From contig NZ_CP126741.1 of assembly GCF_030246905.1 (NCBI RefSeq), positions 434,001-498,000 of the forward strand: DNA of 64,000 bases, given 5' to 3'. The notes under the pieces are model-generated. The model saw nothing but the letters and a program-made list of their open reading frames with translations. It searched no databases and was not told where the DNA came from. A program made the position numbers and the translations under genes. Below, in pieces: positions 8,996 to 18,198 of the stretch; position 1 is the stretch's first letter; the number at the start of each line of letters is the position of its first letter. The DNA is from Microbacterium sp. zg-Y818 (GTDB taxonomy: Bacteria; Actinomycetota; Actinomycetes; Actinomycetales; Microbacteriaceae).

Positions 8996-10465
8996 CTATC
9001 CACCCGGAACTGCTGTGATCGTCAGCCCTGCTTTGCGCCGTGTTCTTTTCTGAGTACGTTCACCTGTACCTGGCTCGGTACCGTTGCGCGAGTCGCGGCG
9101 AGAAGTAGCCCAAACCGCGCCGAGTAGAAGGCCGATCGCCAGGCTTCCCCCGCTGCCGGAGTCGTTGGGGAATGGTGCGTAGATGAGGGATACGAGGACG
9201 CCCACGGATGTTGCAGCAAAGGCGCGGCCGATTCGACCGCCGAACAGGAGGCCTCTGACTGTCGGCGCGATGAACGCAACCCCCAGGATGAGAACCGCGC
9301 CGATGATACCGGTCTTCAGCGGTACCCACAGCCAGTAGTTGTGTGCATAGTACATACCGCTGGTTGCGGTGAACGACCCTGTGGGACCAAACCCTGGCCG
9401 GTACGCATACCCGAACCCGTTGCCCAAGATGGGCGACTGAGCGATCCCAGCCGTCGCGTACATGTTCTCCACGAAGCGCGCTCGGGCGGATGAATCTAGT
9501 GCGAGGGCGTCTCCGGCGATACCCCCAAGCACGCGCCCCTCGAACCCCGCCCAGGTTGACGCGATCAGATCCGCGCCGGGGAGACCGGCTGTGACGATCA
9601 GCGCGCCGACAACGCTTGCCGCCATGGCGACCGTAGCGAGGCTTATAGCGCCCCGGAGCGCTGCGGCGGAGCGTGCCACGAGTAGGGCGACGATTGCGGC
9701 GACACCTATGGCTAGGAAGCTGTTGCGTGAGAACCCGGCCGCGACGATCAGTGCGGCCGGCATCAGGAACGGTGTCACATCTCGAAGGCGCGCGACACCC
9801 ATCATGACCATCGCGACGGTCACGCACACGGCGATGACCGCAAGTTCTGATGCGGACGTGAGGTACCGCGTTGCGGCCGAGTCGTCAGGCGCCCCACTGC
9901 CGACTAGCCAGAGCCCCGCAGATCCGGCACGACCCGCAAGCGGCAACCCAAATGTCCATCCAGCGAGGGTGAACGCGGCCGAGATCCACAGGCTGACCTT
10001 GATCGTTTTCAGCATCGGCTCCCCGAACCGAGACCCGTAGACGCCGCCAACCACCAAGCCCATGAGGGCGACGGTGATCGTGCCGCGAATGTCCGCAATT
10101 ATCCCGCTCGACGGGTAACCCATTGCGTAGCCCGCTACACCCCAGACGGCGGCGACACCGACCAGAACGCCCGCGAATGCTTTGATCTTCGGGGGCGGAC
10201 GCAGCGCGAACAGCGCCCAGGCTGCGGCGAAGATCAGGAACGGTTCGAATAGCCGTATGGTGATCGGCCCCACGTTGATGTCGTACGGGACAAACGCAGG
10301 CCAGGCGGTGAGCCCTAGCAGAATCACCGCACCGACCGAGATTGCCGGCCACCGTATCAACACGGCGAGCGCCGCAACCCCGACCAGTGCGATAAGTACG
10401 GGGGTTGGCCCGGTGAACAGTGCGGCCACTAGTGCGGCAGCGGCTAGCCCGCCAATCCAGACCAT
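8996..10465 (-). CDS. O-antigen polymerase/ligase-like membrane protein (Wzy type)
   Basis: 489 residues, very hydrophobic, about 11-12 membrane helices. A large extracytoplasmic loop at about 290-375 contains SSARARFVENMYATAGIAQS, NGFGYAYRPGFG and HNYWLWVPLKTGIIG. The arrangement (long loop with conserved Arg and His near HNYWL, then helices) is that of the Wzy/O-antigen ligase superfamily. The predicted role is joining lipid-linked repeat units at the outer face of the membrane. TATGCT on the minus strand lies 6 bases before ATG 10465, so that start is preferred over the GTG at 10468. It is the only minus-strand gene inside the island. Confidence 0.8.
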   Translation of the reverse strand: MVWIGGLAAAALVAALFTGPTPVLIALVGVAALAVLIRWPAISVGAVILLGLTAWPAFVPYDINVGPITIRLFEPFLIFAAAWALFALRPPPKIKAFAGVLVGVAAVWGVAGYAMGYPSSGIIADIRGTITVALMGLVVGGVYGSRFGEPMLKTIKVSLWISAAFTLAGWTFGLPLAGRAGSAGLWLVGSGAPDDSAATRYLTSASELAVIAVCVTVAMVMMGVARLRDVTPFLMPAALIVAAGFSRNSFLAIGVAAIVALLVARSAAALRGAISLATVAMAASVVGALIVTAGLPGADLIASTWAGFEGRVLGGIAGDALALDSSARARFVENMYATAGIAQSPILGNGFGYAYRPGFGPTGSFTATSGMYYAHNYWLWVPLKTGIIGAVLILGVAFIAPTVRGLLFGGRIGRAFAATSVGVLVSLIYAPFPNDSGSGGSLAIGLLLGAVWATSRRDSRNGTEPGTGERTQKRTRRKAGLTITAVPGG

Positions 10466-10518
10466 CACCAGAGCATAACCCAGCTACTCGCCGCCTCCGT
10501 TTTCGTCGAACCGGCTGA

Positions 10519-10581
10519 GAGCCCGTGCGCCCGTGCACATCATCTAGTCTCGTCATGGTGATCTGAGCGGAGCACGGGCTC
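10519..10581. promoter_or_regulatory. Promoter region bracketed by 10-bp inverted repeat
   Basis: GAGCCCGTGC (10519-10528) and its exact complement GCACGGGCTC (10572-10581) flank a TAGTCT -10-like hexamer (10545-10550) upstream of the PP-loop gene. It could fold as a leader hairpin. Function is not shown. Confidence 0.35.
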
Positions 10582-10606
10582 GATGCCGGATAAGCAGGGG
10601 AAAGAG

Positions 10607-11755
10607 ATGGACAGCTTGATGTGGGGCGAAATCAACCCGAAGGCAAAGAGTGGGAATCGACGCACAGCCAGCATCGAGTTGCCCGGTGAGGCGCACGAGT
10701 TGTGGTTTGAGTTCGTGGATGGCCCCGCTCCAACCGGCCCTGATCGGGCGGACCCTTTCCTAATCGCGACGCTACTGCTGTGGATGGAGCGCGGGGTCAA
10801 TGTTCACGTAAGGGGGACTGTGTCCAGCCGCCTACTCAGCAACCTGGACGAGTTGCAGGATATTTGGCACAGCTGGCGTCCGGAGAAGTACTCCGTTGTT
10901 CAGATCAGTGCAGACCAGGTCATCGGCGACGAGGCCGCAACCAGTGCTATGGGGGCCTTGCTTGCCTTTTCGGGAGGGCTCGATGCCCAATACAGTTTAC
11001 TCAGACACCGTCACGGCGAAGCGAGACACCGTACGAGCGTCATCGCCGCGGCGCTTCTTGTACATGGATTCGATGTACCACTGTCGCAGACGGCGACCTT
11101 CGACGGCGTCTCACAGCGTGCGGCTCGCGTCCTCTCGCCTCTCGGTATTCCTTTAGCCCGCGTGCGTTCAAATTTCCGCGAGATCCCGATGCTGTGGCAG
11201 GACGCTCACGGTTTGGGAATAGCCGCCGCGCTCCATCTCTTTTCCGAGAGTTACTCAGTCGGCCTTATTGCTAGCGGCAAGTCGTACGCGGACCTGGAGC
11301 TGCCCTGGGGCTCAAGTCCGGTCACGGACCCGCTCCTCTCCTCCAGCAGGATGGAGATCCGCAACGATGGGTCGGGAGCTACGAGAACTGAGAAAGCCAT
11401 GCTGGCCGTCCGTCACCCTGAGGCCGTTCGGGAACTGCGAGTCTGTTGGGAAGGATCGCGGCTGGACCGCAACTGTGGGGCATGCGAAAAATGTGCCCGC
11501 ACATACTGGAATTTGCGAGTAGCGGGCGCGGATCACCCGTCCTGCTTCGACGATCTGCGGGTCAGAGCGTCGAAGGTGTTGACCGGGCCGCGAGGAATCG
11601 TTGAGTGGCAGGACATCCTCGAAAAGGCCCGGCAGACGGGCAATAAAGCAGCCTTCGAGTATGCCCGTGTCGTGGTTCTTCATAACAAGTTGCGGCGCTT
11701 TGTTCGCGCAATAACCCCACTGAGGGTCGTGCTCGACGCGATTCGGGGGCGCTAA
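10607..11755 (+). CDS. QueC-like PP-loop ATPase of unknown role
   Basis: 382 residues. Residues 122-130 read SGGLDAQYS, a PP-loop (SGGxDS-like) as in adenylating ligases such as QueC and N-type amidotransferases. Near the C-terminus C280, C290, C293 and C296 give C-x9-C-x2-C-x2-C followed by ARTYWNL, close to the QueC zinc site. No queD, queE or folE is nearby, so 7-deazaguanine synthesis is unlikely here. It may adenylate a carboxylate, for example on a uronate or other polymer component, for amide formation (inference). ATG 10607 is preferred because AGGGGAAAG precedes it; ATG 10583 would add eight residues. The flippase follows 4 bases after the stop. Confidence 0.72.
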   Translation: MDSLMWGEINPKAKSGNRRTASIELPGEAHELWFEFVDGPAPTGPDRADPFLIATLLLWMERGVNVHVRGTVSSRLLSNLDELQDIWHSWRPEKYSVVQISADQVIGDEAATSAMGALLAFSGGLDAQYSLLRHRHGEARHRTSVIAAALLVHGFDVPLSQTATFDGVSQRAARVLSPLGIPLARVRSNFREIPMLWQDAHGLGIAAALHLFSESYSVGLIASGKSYADLELPWGSSPVTDPLLSSSRMEIRNDGSGATRTEKAMLAVRHPEAVRELRVCWEGSRLDRNCGACEKCARTYWNLRVAGADHPSCFDDLRVRASKVLTGPRGIVEWQDILEKARQTGNKAAFEYARVVVLHNKLRRFVRAITPLRVVLDAIRGR

Positions 11756-11759
11756 TTTC

Positions 11760-13205
11760 TTGAATACCTCGGTCGGTGGCGCAGCTCGGTCCGGTGGGCG
11801 CGTCACGCTTCTGATGCAGGGGGCACGCCTCCTCCTGTCGACCGCTAGCTTGGCGATCCTAAGTCGGTTAGTCTCTCCCGAGAGCTTCGGCTTGATCGCG
11901 GCTGTAATGGCGATTGTGGGTATTGGGGATGTCTTGCGGGACATGGGGTTGTCTACCGCCTCAATCCAGGCGAGGGAGATCACTCGGCAGCAGCGCTCCA
12001 ATCTTTTCTGGATAAACACCGCCTTCGGCATAGGTTTCGCCGTCTTCTGCCTGGGTTCAGCTCCGCTGCTTGGCTTGCTGATTGGAGACGACGCCGTAGT
12101 GGGAGTGGTCGGCGTCATGTCGGTCGTCTATGTCCTGAACGGGTTGCAGACGCAAGCGCAAGCCGATCTGACGCGATCCTACAAGTTCTTGGCGTTATCT
12201 GGCTCCGAGTTGATAGCTTTCGCGCTCGGTTTAGCAGTCGCGATCTACACAGCCTTCCTCGGTTGGGAGTACTGGGCCCTTGTCTGCCAATACGTGGTGC
12301 AGGCAGCGGCCCTTTGCGCCTTCCGAATGTCCCTCGTGCAGTGGCTGCCTATGAAGCCTCGCCGTAATTCCGGCATGCGGCCGCTGCTTCGCTTCGGCCT
12401 ATACACCACTCTCGTTCAGGTGGTGGCTTACGCAGGAAACAACGCTCATAACCTGATCATCGGGCGCGCGTTCGGCGTTGACGCCTTGGGCTATTTCGCG
12501 CGGGCCTACCAGGTGTATATGGTTCCGACCCTCCAGATAATGAATCCCCTGTCGGCTGTGGCATATTCCACCCTGTCGCGCCTTCAGGATCGGCTTGAAG
12601 CTTTCCGTCGGTCGATTCTCCAGTTGTCGCTGCTGCTCGGCTACCCAATCGCTCTAATCTGCGTGGTGATAGCGGGTACCGCCGACGCCGTCGTCGAGAT
12701 ACTGCTCGGCGACGGATGGGATGAGTCGGTGGATATCCTTCGGGTCCTGTCCATCGGGGGATCAGTGCTGGGTCTGAACCGGGCTGTCACGTGGGCGTTC
12801 ACAGCTCTGGGGCGAACGCGCGAGTATTTCCACACCATGCTTCTCACAAGAAGCGTCCTCCTCGGGTCGATGCTCCTCGGGCTTCACCTGGGCGGACTCT
12901 CGGGAGTTGCGTGGGGGTTCGCTGCCGGGACGCTGAGCTTTCTGCCGCTTAATGCCCTCGCTCTCTCGCGCTATCTTGACTACCTCAGAGACTATTCATT
13001 TGTGTGCGTCCGGGTGCTGGCTTTGAGTGCGGTAGTTGGAGGTGCGGTCCTAGGCGTGGTTCACTTCCTGGGCGGCCTCGAAACGAGCGCATGGCTGGTG
13101 TTGGCGGCGGCTTTCGGTGCTGCCGCAGTGAGCGGTGCGGCATCGTTGCTATTGAAGCCTTACCGCGACGACTTCGCTGCGATACTCTCGGCACTTCGGA
13201 GCTGA
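11760..13205 (+). CDS. Wzx-type oligosaccharide flippase
   Basis: 481 residues, about 12-14 membrane helices, of the polysaccharide transport (MVF/PST) superfamily. The N-terminal part shows the family pattern GGRVTLLMQGARLLLST, SRLVSPESFGLIA and DMGLSTASIQ. It is predicted to turn lipid-linked repeat units from the inner to the outer membrane face for the polymerase at 8996-10465. It starts at TTG 11760, four bases after the PP-loop gene; the GGGGG at 11745-11749 is the only candidate ribosome site. It ends before a U-tract terminator at 13272-13307. Confidence 0.88.
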   Translation: MNTSVGGAARSGGRVTLLMQGARLLLSTASLAILSRLVSPESFGLIAAVMAIVGIGDVLRDMGLSTASIQAREITRQQRSNLFWINTAFGIGFAVFCLGSAPLLGLLIGDDAVVGVVGVMSVVYVLNGLQTQAQADLTRSYKFLALSGSELIAFALGLAVAIYTAFLGWEYWALVCQYVVQAAALCAFRMSLVQWLPMKPRRNSGMRPLLRFGLYTTLVQVVAYAGNNAHNLIIGRAFGVDALGYFARAYQVYMVPTLQIMNPLSAVAYSTLSRLQDRLEAFRRSILQLSLLLGYPIALICVVIAGTADAVVEILLGDGWDESVDILRVLSIGGSVLGLNRAVTWAFTALGRTREYFHTMLLTRSVLLGSMLLGLHLGGLSGVAWGFAAGTLSFLPLNALALSRYLDYLRDYSFVCVRVLALSAVVGGAVLGVVHFLGGLETSAWLVLAAAFGAAAVSGAASLLLKPYRDDFAAILSALRS

Positions 13206-13271
13206 GACGAGCGCTCTTCCTGCCGACCGCGATCGAGCGGCCCAAAGGAGACTGCTAGGGTAGCCTCACGT

Positions 13272-13307
13272 GCGCCAGTGCAGGCGAGGCATCTTGGCGT
13301 TTTTTTT
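13272..13307 (+). terminator. Rho-independent terminator after the flippase gene
   Basis: A short stem (CGCCA with TGGCG, inner TGC with GCA) is followed by eight T (13300-13307). It is the only terminator in the window with a long T tract, in keeping with the lower G+C of the island. Confidence 0.6.
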
Positions 13308-13321
13308 GTGGGTGGTGGACG

Positions 13322-14431
13322 ATGGCGGAGAGCGAATTGGTCGTGGGTCGTCTGCGTGCAAACGCGCCCACACTTTACGCGACGACCTACCCACCGCACA
13401 TGATGCAATTCGGTGGTGCCGCCTGGGTTGACCAGAAGGTCATCGGGTCAGCGCGACCGCCTGTTGAAGTGTTCCCGGTGTGCGAAGTGGATAACCCCGT
13501 CGGGGTGCCGTTGGAGCTTCGCGGCCGGCGGGGCCTCCAGACTTCAACCCTTCTTCGAATGGTCCTGCGCGGGGAGCCGTACATAGTAGCGAAGTTTCGC
13601 GGTTCCCATGCCTGGCGAAGCCGCGGGGAGGCCTTACGCCGGGCGGCGGCGGGAAAAGTTCTCGTGACCAGCCAATGGCCAGCTTTATTGCTGGCTACGG
13701 ATGCAGGCCTGAAGCCGCGACTTCATCTCGCCCACAACGTGGACTTCCAGCTGTCCGTGAACCATGACCCCATGCTCTTCCGCGTGATGCGCAACCCGCA
13801 ACGTACGCGAGGGTTCGAACTGAAGCTGCTGCGGGCCGCAGCCTCCGTCGTGGCCCTGTCAGCAACCGACGCCGATTGGATCGCGGCCGAGGGAATTGGC
13901 GCTGTCTCCCGCTCGTTGGCACCGCAGCCCGTAGCGGGAGTGCAAGAAGTACGAGGGGCTATCGGCTTTCTAGGGAAGGTGTCCTGGCCGCCCAATCGTA
14001 TTGCGCTGGAGGTCCTCCTGCGGGAGGTGATGCCCGACATCGCGTCGAACTTGGCGGACCCTCCGGAGCTGGTACTCGCAGGGCGCGGGAGCGAGGCCTT
14101 CAGGTCGGCGCGCGTCTCGGGGTTGGGTGCGATTGACAATCTCGATCGGTTTTATGAACGCGTCGACCTGGTTGTTATCCCCCGCCTCGGGCAAGCCACC
14201 GGCATCTCCGTGAAAATGCTGGAGGCGGTCGAGAGGGGGATCCCCGTGGTCGCACCACGGCAGCTGATAGCTGACGCTGGCTTATCTCATACCTACATAG
14301 CGGCGGATAGCCCCGCTGAAATGGCTCGCGCGATAGTCGACTATTACAGTGGTAAGGAGCATGAAAAGTTGGGGTCCACTCCGTTCATACCCCCTATGAA
14401 CCTCCGCGAACTGATCGATCAAGCATCGTGA
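13322..14431 (+). CDS. Glycosyltransferase, GT4-like
   Basis: 369 residues. The C-terminal half has a GT-B nucleotide-sugar-binding pattern: GFLGKVSWPPNR, PELVLAGRGSE, DLVVIPRLGQATGISVKMLEA and GIPVVAPRQL. The Glu in KMLEAVERGIPVV is the usual retaining-GT4 donor contact. The N-terminal half is poorly conserved, as expected for the acceptor side. It is a soluble or membrane-associated enzyme adding one sugar to the lipid-linked repeat unit; donor and linkage cannot be read from sequence. It overlaps the next gene by 4 bases, opening a tightly coupled five-gene run. Confidence 0.82.
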   Translation: MAESELVVGRLRANAPTLYATTYPPHMMQFGGAAWVDQKVIGSARPPVEVFPVCEVDNPVGVPLELRGRRGLQTSTLLRMVLRGEPYIVAKFRGSHAWRSRGEALRRAAAGKVLVTSQWPALLLATDAGLKPRLHLAHNVDFQLSVNHDPMLFRVMRNPQRTRGFELKLLRAAASVVALSATDADWIAAEGIGAVSRSLAPQPVAGVQEVRGAIGFLGKVSWPPNRIALEVLLREVMPDIASNLADPPELVLAGRGSEAFRSARVSGLGAIDNLDRFYERVDLVVIPRLGQATGISVKMLEAVERGIPVVAPRQLIADAGLSHTYIAADSPAEMARAIVDYYSGKEHEKLGSTPFIPPMNLRELIDQAS

Positions 14432-15177
14432 TGCGGGAATTCGGCGGCCTGCTCAGCAATCACAAAGGATTGATACGGAGTGACGAGGAGTTCGACAGCC
14501 TCGCCCTTGGCCACCGCTGGCGCGTCCAGACAGTCAACCTCCACCATTTGGCTTTGGCGAAGCGGGACGCGCGGTTCAAATCCAGCATTCTTGAGGCTGA
14601 CTGGATCACCGCGGATGGGTGGCCAGTCGTGAGCTTTCTCCGCGCACACGGAAGGAACGTTGAGCGTGTTACCGGCTCTGCGTGGCTGCTGCGAGCGCTC
14701 AACGACGGCCGGATGAAGCGATTGCGTGTCGGGCTCCTGGGCGGGAGCGCGGGTGCGGGCGACGGCCTACAGCGATTCGGCCTAGATCTCATATGGCGAG
14801 ACCACCGCGACAAGGCCGACTGGACATCGGCAGGGATTGCAGAGAGCCTTAACGCGGCGCGCGTCGAGGTGCTCCTCGTTGCCGTGACACCGCCCCACGG
14901 TGACCTTATCGGGGCGGACATCTCGGCAGCCGGATTCAACGGTTCGATCATCGCAGTGGGCGGCGGCGTAGATATGGCCGTCGGGATACAGCGGCGGTCG
15001 CCGCAGTTGATACAGGATCTGCATCTTGAGTGGTTCTTCCGGTTTGTCAACGCTCCGCGGCGTTTAGGCAAGCGGTACTTCGTGCATTGTCTGCCCTTTT
15101 TCGTCACTGATCTCGTGCCAGTCATCCTCCGCGCAAAGTGCCGGCGGAACCTCACGGGCGGGTTGGGAAGGCCATGA
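14428..15177 (+). CDS. WecG/TagA/CpsF-family glycosyltransferase (GT26)
   Basis: 249 residues, the usual family length. Typical blocks are VNLHHLALAKRD, ADWITADGWPVV, ERVTGSAWLL, GLLGGSAGAG, LLVAVTPPHGD and VGGGVDMAVG, with the C-terminal LEWFFRFVNAPRRLGKRYF. The catalytic-region Asp in TADGWPVV and the RVTG motif are present. Members transfer ManNAc, ManNAcA or glucose-type residues to a polyprenyl-diphosphate sugar, commonly the second step of repeat-unit assembly. GTG 14428 and ATG 14431 are adjacent possible starts; the preceding stop lies within them. The stop overlaps the next start as ATGA. Confidence 0.9.
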   Translation: MMREFGGLLSNHKGLIRSDEEFDSLALGHRWRVQTVNLHHLALAKRDARFKSSILEADWITADGWPVVSFLRAHGRNVERVTGSAWLLRALNDGRMKRLRVGLLGGSAGAGDGLQRFGLDLIWRDHRDKADWTSAGIAESLNAARVEVLLVAVTPPHGDLIGADISAAGFNGSIIAVGGGVDMAVGIQRRSPQLIQDLHLEWFFRFVNAPRRLGKRYFVHCLPFFVTDLVPVILRAKCRRNLTGGLGRP

Positions 15178-16268
15178 TCAAGCGACCAATAACACTTTCA
15201 TCGGGTCGGGGCGTGGCCCAACCCTCCGATCCCGACGCGATGCACATACGGCGGGTGGCGGAGAGCGTCCATAGTGGCATTTCGAACGCCCTAGCTGGGG
15301 CGAGCAGCGTCGCTCTCCTCGATTTTCCGTCTCACATGAATGTGGGCGACAGCATGATCTGGGCGGGCGAAAGAACGGCGCTTCGGCAGCTCGGTGTTCG
15401 GGTCCGTTACGTGGCCGACATTGCCAGGTACGACCGGGTCGCGCTGGAAAGGGCCCATCCGGAAGGGCCCATCCTCCTGCATGGGGGCGGCAACTTTGGT
15501 GACCTCTGGCCGGAATTTCAGTCATTCCGCCTTCGGGTCTTGGCGGACTTTCCTGACCGCGACGTGGTGCAGCTCCCGCAGTCGATTCTCTTCGAGGATG
15601 AGAAGATGGGTCGTACAACTAACGACGCGATCCGCCAACATGGTCGATTCACACTCATGTGTCGAGACCACGACTCCATGGAACGTGCCCGGCGGTTCCT
15701 CCCTCAGGCATCGGCTGTCTTCGTTCCGGACGCCGCGGTTTGTTGGGAACCGGCCTCGCGTGCGAAGCCTGGGGGAAAGCCCGTCGTCCTTCTCAGACGA
15801 GACCACGAAGCGCAACAGGGGATGGGTGACGTGGAATCCGCCTGTCGAATCCTGTTCCAGGACGCGCAGTATGTTGACTGGGGCCTGAAGGGGTTCGCCA
15901 AGCTCGCATGGAAGACAATCCGGATACCCGGGAGACTGGCGAAGAAGTGGCCTTCGATTGGCCGTGTCGCCGTAGGGCGTAAGATGCTGATGTTTTCGTA
16001 TGAGGCTATGGCTCGTCTCAACCTCCGCGCGGGCAGGGACTTATTCGATGGAGCCTCCTTCATCGTCACCGATCGCCTGCACGCGCATGTGCTGGCCACG
16101 CTGCTTCGCGTGCCGCACCTTGTGGTGGACAACTCTTATGGAAAGGTGTCTGCTGTGGCGGGCGGCACCACGTTAACTGCTACGGTCGCCGAGTTCGCGG
16201 GCACCTCGGAGGCCGCCGTCAGGGCACTGCATGAGCGGCCGGCTTTCCCGATGGTGAGTTCACAATGA
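15174..16268 (+). CDS. Polysaccharide pyruvyl transferase
   Basis: 364 residues. Family features are LDFPSHMNVGDSMIWAGE near the N-terminus, the ILLHGGGNFGDLWP loop, VVQLPQSILFEDE, and the C-terminal FIVTDRLHAHVLATLLRVPH. It adds pyruvate from phosphoenolpyruvate as a ketal to a sugar, giving the polymer negative charge. I chose ATG 15174, which overlaps the previous stop (ATGA) and has GGGAAGG just upstream; a GTG-type start at 15138 would lie inside the previous gene. It is translationally coupled to both neighbours. Confidence 0.92.
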   Translation: MIKRPITLSSGRGVAQPSDPDAMHIRRVAESVHSGISNALAGASSVALLDFPSHMNVGDSMIWAGERTALRQLGVRVRYVADIARYDRVALERAHPEGPILLHGGGNFGDLWPEFQSFRLRVLADFPDRDVVQLPQSILFEDEKMGRTTNDAIRQHGRFTLMCRDHDSMERARRFLPQASAVFVPDAAVCWEPASRAKPGGKPVVLLRRDHEAQQGMGDVESACRILFQDAQYVDWGLKGFAKLAWKTIRIPGRLAKKWPSIGRVAVGRKMLMFSYEAMARLNLRAGRDLFDGASFIVTDRLHAHVLATLLRVPHLVVDNSYGKVSAVAGGTTLTATVAEFAGTSEAAVRALHERPAFPMVSSQ

Positions 16269-17290
16269 GACGCGCGCGAGAAGTCATGCTGATTGATGCG
16301 CCGGAGTTAGACTCCCGCGCCTGGGAGGCGCGTCACCGGGCAGGTGAGGTACCGAGCGTGTGGCCATACGGCCTTGACGGCATCGCCCGGCACCACCCAA
16401 CCCGACTCTGGCGCCCCGGGCAGAGGTACCCCTATGGTCGAATGTCGGGGGATGCCGCGTGCGACCGTCTGGCGCTGGGGATTGCTTGGCATGAACGGAC
16501 CTCCATCAGACGGCTACTGTTACGCCGCAGCGTTCCTTTCGCATGCGGGGTCATATGGCTCACTGACGAGTACGAAGAGCTCCGCCTGCTTAAACGTGTG
16601 TTGTATCGCTCGGCCCTGAGGCGTGCCCAGTTTCTTTGGGTGCTCAGCCGCGCCCAGCTCGGCCCGCTGCGGTCGATCGTCGGTAAAGACGTTCCGATTC
16701 ATCACCTGTGTTTTGGGATCGACACCGATTTCTTCGATCCGTCGCTGTCGGCGGCGGAGCCGCCTATTGAGCCCGTGGTTCTTAGTCTTGGCAATGATCG
16801 AGACCGCGATATTCCCACCCTCCTTGAGGCCTTTGCGCAAATAAGGCGTGCCGTGCCTGCGGCGCGCATGGTTCTTCAGACCTCCAGAGTAGATGTGGCT
16901 CGAGGCCACGCTGGAGTCACCTGCGTCACGCAGGTCAGCCACAGCGATCTTCGCGATCTGTACAAGCAGTGTTCGTTGGTGATGATCGCGACTAGGCCGA
17001 ATCTTCACGTCTCCGGTATGACGGCGATCCTGGAAGCAGCGGCAATGGAATGCCCAGTCGTGATCACCACTTCCCCCGGTATGGAGGACTATCTCCCAGA
17101 GAGTGTTACGGGTGTCCCCGGCGCCGACAACGTCACGCAGCTGGCAGAGCTTGCAGTTCGCTTGCTCCTGGAACCCGAGCGGGCGCGTATGGTCGGCGCG
17201 AAATCGAGGCAGTGGGTCGTCGAGAACCGCACGACCGTTCGGATGGCGGACGAGTTGTCGTCCCTTATCGAGAGGGCGCGAGAGGCTTGA
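16265..17290 (+). CDS. Glycosyltransferase, GT4 family
   Basis: 341 residues. The N-terminal domain has WVLSRAQLGPLR and HHLCFGIDTDFFDPS; the C-terminal donor domain has VVLSLGNDRDRDIPTLLEAF and MVLQTSRVD, then SGMTAILEAAAMECPVVITTSPGM with the E-x7-E-like Glu pair. This is a retaining GT-B enzyme, likely cytoplasmic and acting on the undecaprenyl-linked repeat unit. Donor sugar is unknown. It starts at ATG 16265, overlapping the pyruvyl transferase stop as ATGA, and its own stop overlaps the TTG of the next gene. Confidence 0.86.
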   Translation: MRRAREVMLIDAPELDSRAWEARHRAGEVPSVWPYGLDGIARHHPTRLWRPGQRYPYGRMSGDAACDRLALGIAWHERTSIRRLLLRRSVPFACGVIWLTDEYEELRLLKRVLYRSALRRAQFLWVLSRAQLGPLRSIVGKDVPIHHLCFGIDTDFFDPSLSAAEPPIEPVVLSLGNDRDRDIPTLLEAFAQIRRAVPAARMVLQTSRVDVARGHAGVTCVTQVSHSDLRDLYKQCSLVMIATRPNLHVSGMTAILEAAAMECPVVITTSPGMEDYLPESVTGVPGADNVTQLAELAVRLLLEPERARMVGAKSRQWVVENRTTVRMADELSSLIERAREA

Positions 17291-18198
17291 CCGAGGCTGA
17301 TGAGTTGGTGGCGTTAATCGTTAACTACAACTCGAGTGACGACCTTCTTGACTGCGTGGCCAGCATGGCTGGATCGTCTGTGGATAGGGTGCTGATTCTA
17401 GACAATGCGTCTGTCGGCTCCGAGTTAGACAAGCTGAGTGTACTGCGCGGAGACCCAAGGTTCCACGTCTTACGTTCAGAACGAAACACTGGTTTCGGCG
17501 CCGGAGTCAATGCGCTGGTGGAGGCCCTCGATGAGCTTACGCACGCCGGGTGCGACCCATACCTGTGGATAGTCAACCCCGATTGCGTTAACGCACCTCG
17601 AGCCGCGGAACTTCTTCGTGGGGCTCTGGACGCGGGAGAGGCAGACGTCGTCTTTCCGATTATTTCCGACGGCACCGGCGAACGGGTGTGGTTCGCGGGT
17701 GGTGCAGTCGATTGGAAGCGAGGCCAGACGACTCATCGTTTCTTCGACGAGCCTCTGAGGAATGTGCCGGTCGATCGTGTGACGAGCATGTTCGTTTGCG
17801 GTGCCAACTTTATGGTCCGGCGGTCCGCCTGGGAGAGGGTGGGCAAGTATGATGAGTCCCTTTTCCTTTACTGGGAGGACGCTGATTGGTCAGAAAGAGC
17901 CCTTCGTGCTGGCCTTCGGCTATCGCTAGTACCGACAGCTCTTGCGATGCACGCTCAGGGCGGGTCCTCGGGGGGAAAGACTAGCCCGACGTACTACTAC
18001 TACGCACATCGCAATCGCCTCGTTCTTGGCGAGCGTTACGGAGCGAATCGCTGGTCGACTGCCTTCGGGTTCGGACTGGTAGAGACGGTACGGCTTCTTC
18101 TCAGGCCGCTTGCCCATGGGCAGTGGCGCTCCGCGCGGGCTAGCGTCGCGGGGTTGCTAGCTGGGCTCCGACTTCAATCCGGCCAGCGGGGAGGTTAG
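17287..18198 (+). CDS. Glycosyltransferase, GT2 family (rhamnosyltransferase-like)
   Basis: 303 residues. The GT-A fold opens with LVALIVNYNSSDDLLDCV, then VLILDNAS, ERNTGFGAGVNAL, WIVNPDCV (DxD-like position), CGANFMVRRSAWERVG and YDESLFLYWEDADWSERA with the catalytic-base ED. These match inverting GT2 enzymes of the rhamnosyltransferase type. I chose TTG 17287, which overlaps the previous stop (TTGA) and follows GAGAGG; the longer frame upstream is a shadow of the previous gene. It is the last gene of the coupled run, ending about 245 bases before the insertion sequence. Confidence 0.88.
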   Translation: MTEADELVALIVNYNSSDDLLDCVASMAGSSVDRVLILDNASVGSELDKLSVLRGDPRFHVLRSERNTGFGAGVNALVEALDELTHAGCDPYLWIVNPDCVNAPRAAELLRGALDAGEADVVFPIISDGTGERVWFAGGAVDWKRGQTTHRFFDEPLRNVPVDRVTSMFVCGANFMVRRSAWERVGKYDESLFLYWEDADWSERALRAGLRLSLVPTALAMHAQGGSSGGKTSPTYYYYAHRNRLVLGERYGANRWSTAFGFGLVETVRLLLRPLAHGQWRSARASVAGLLAGLRLQSGQRGG

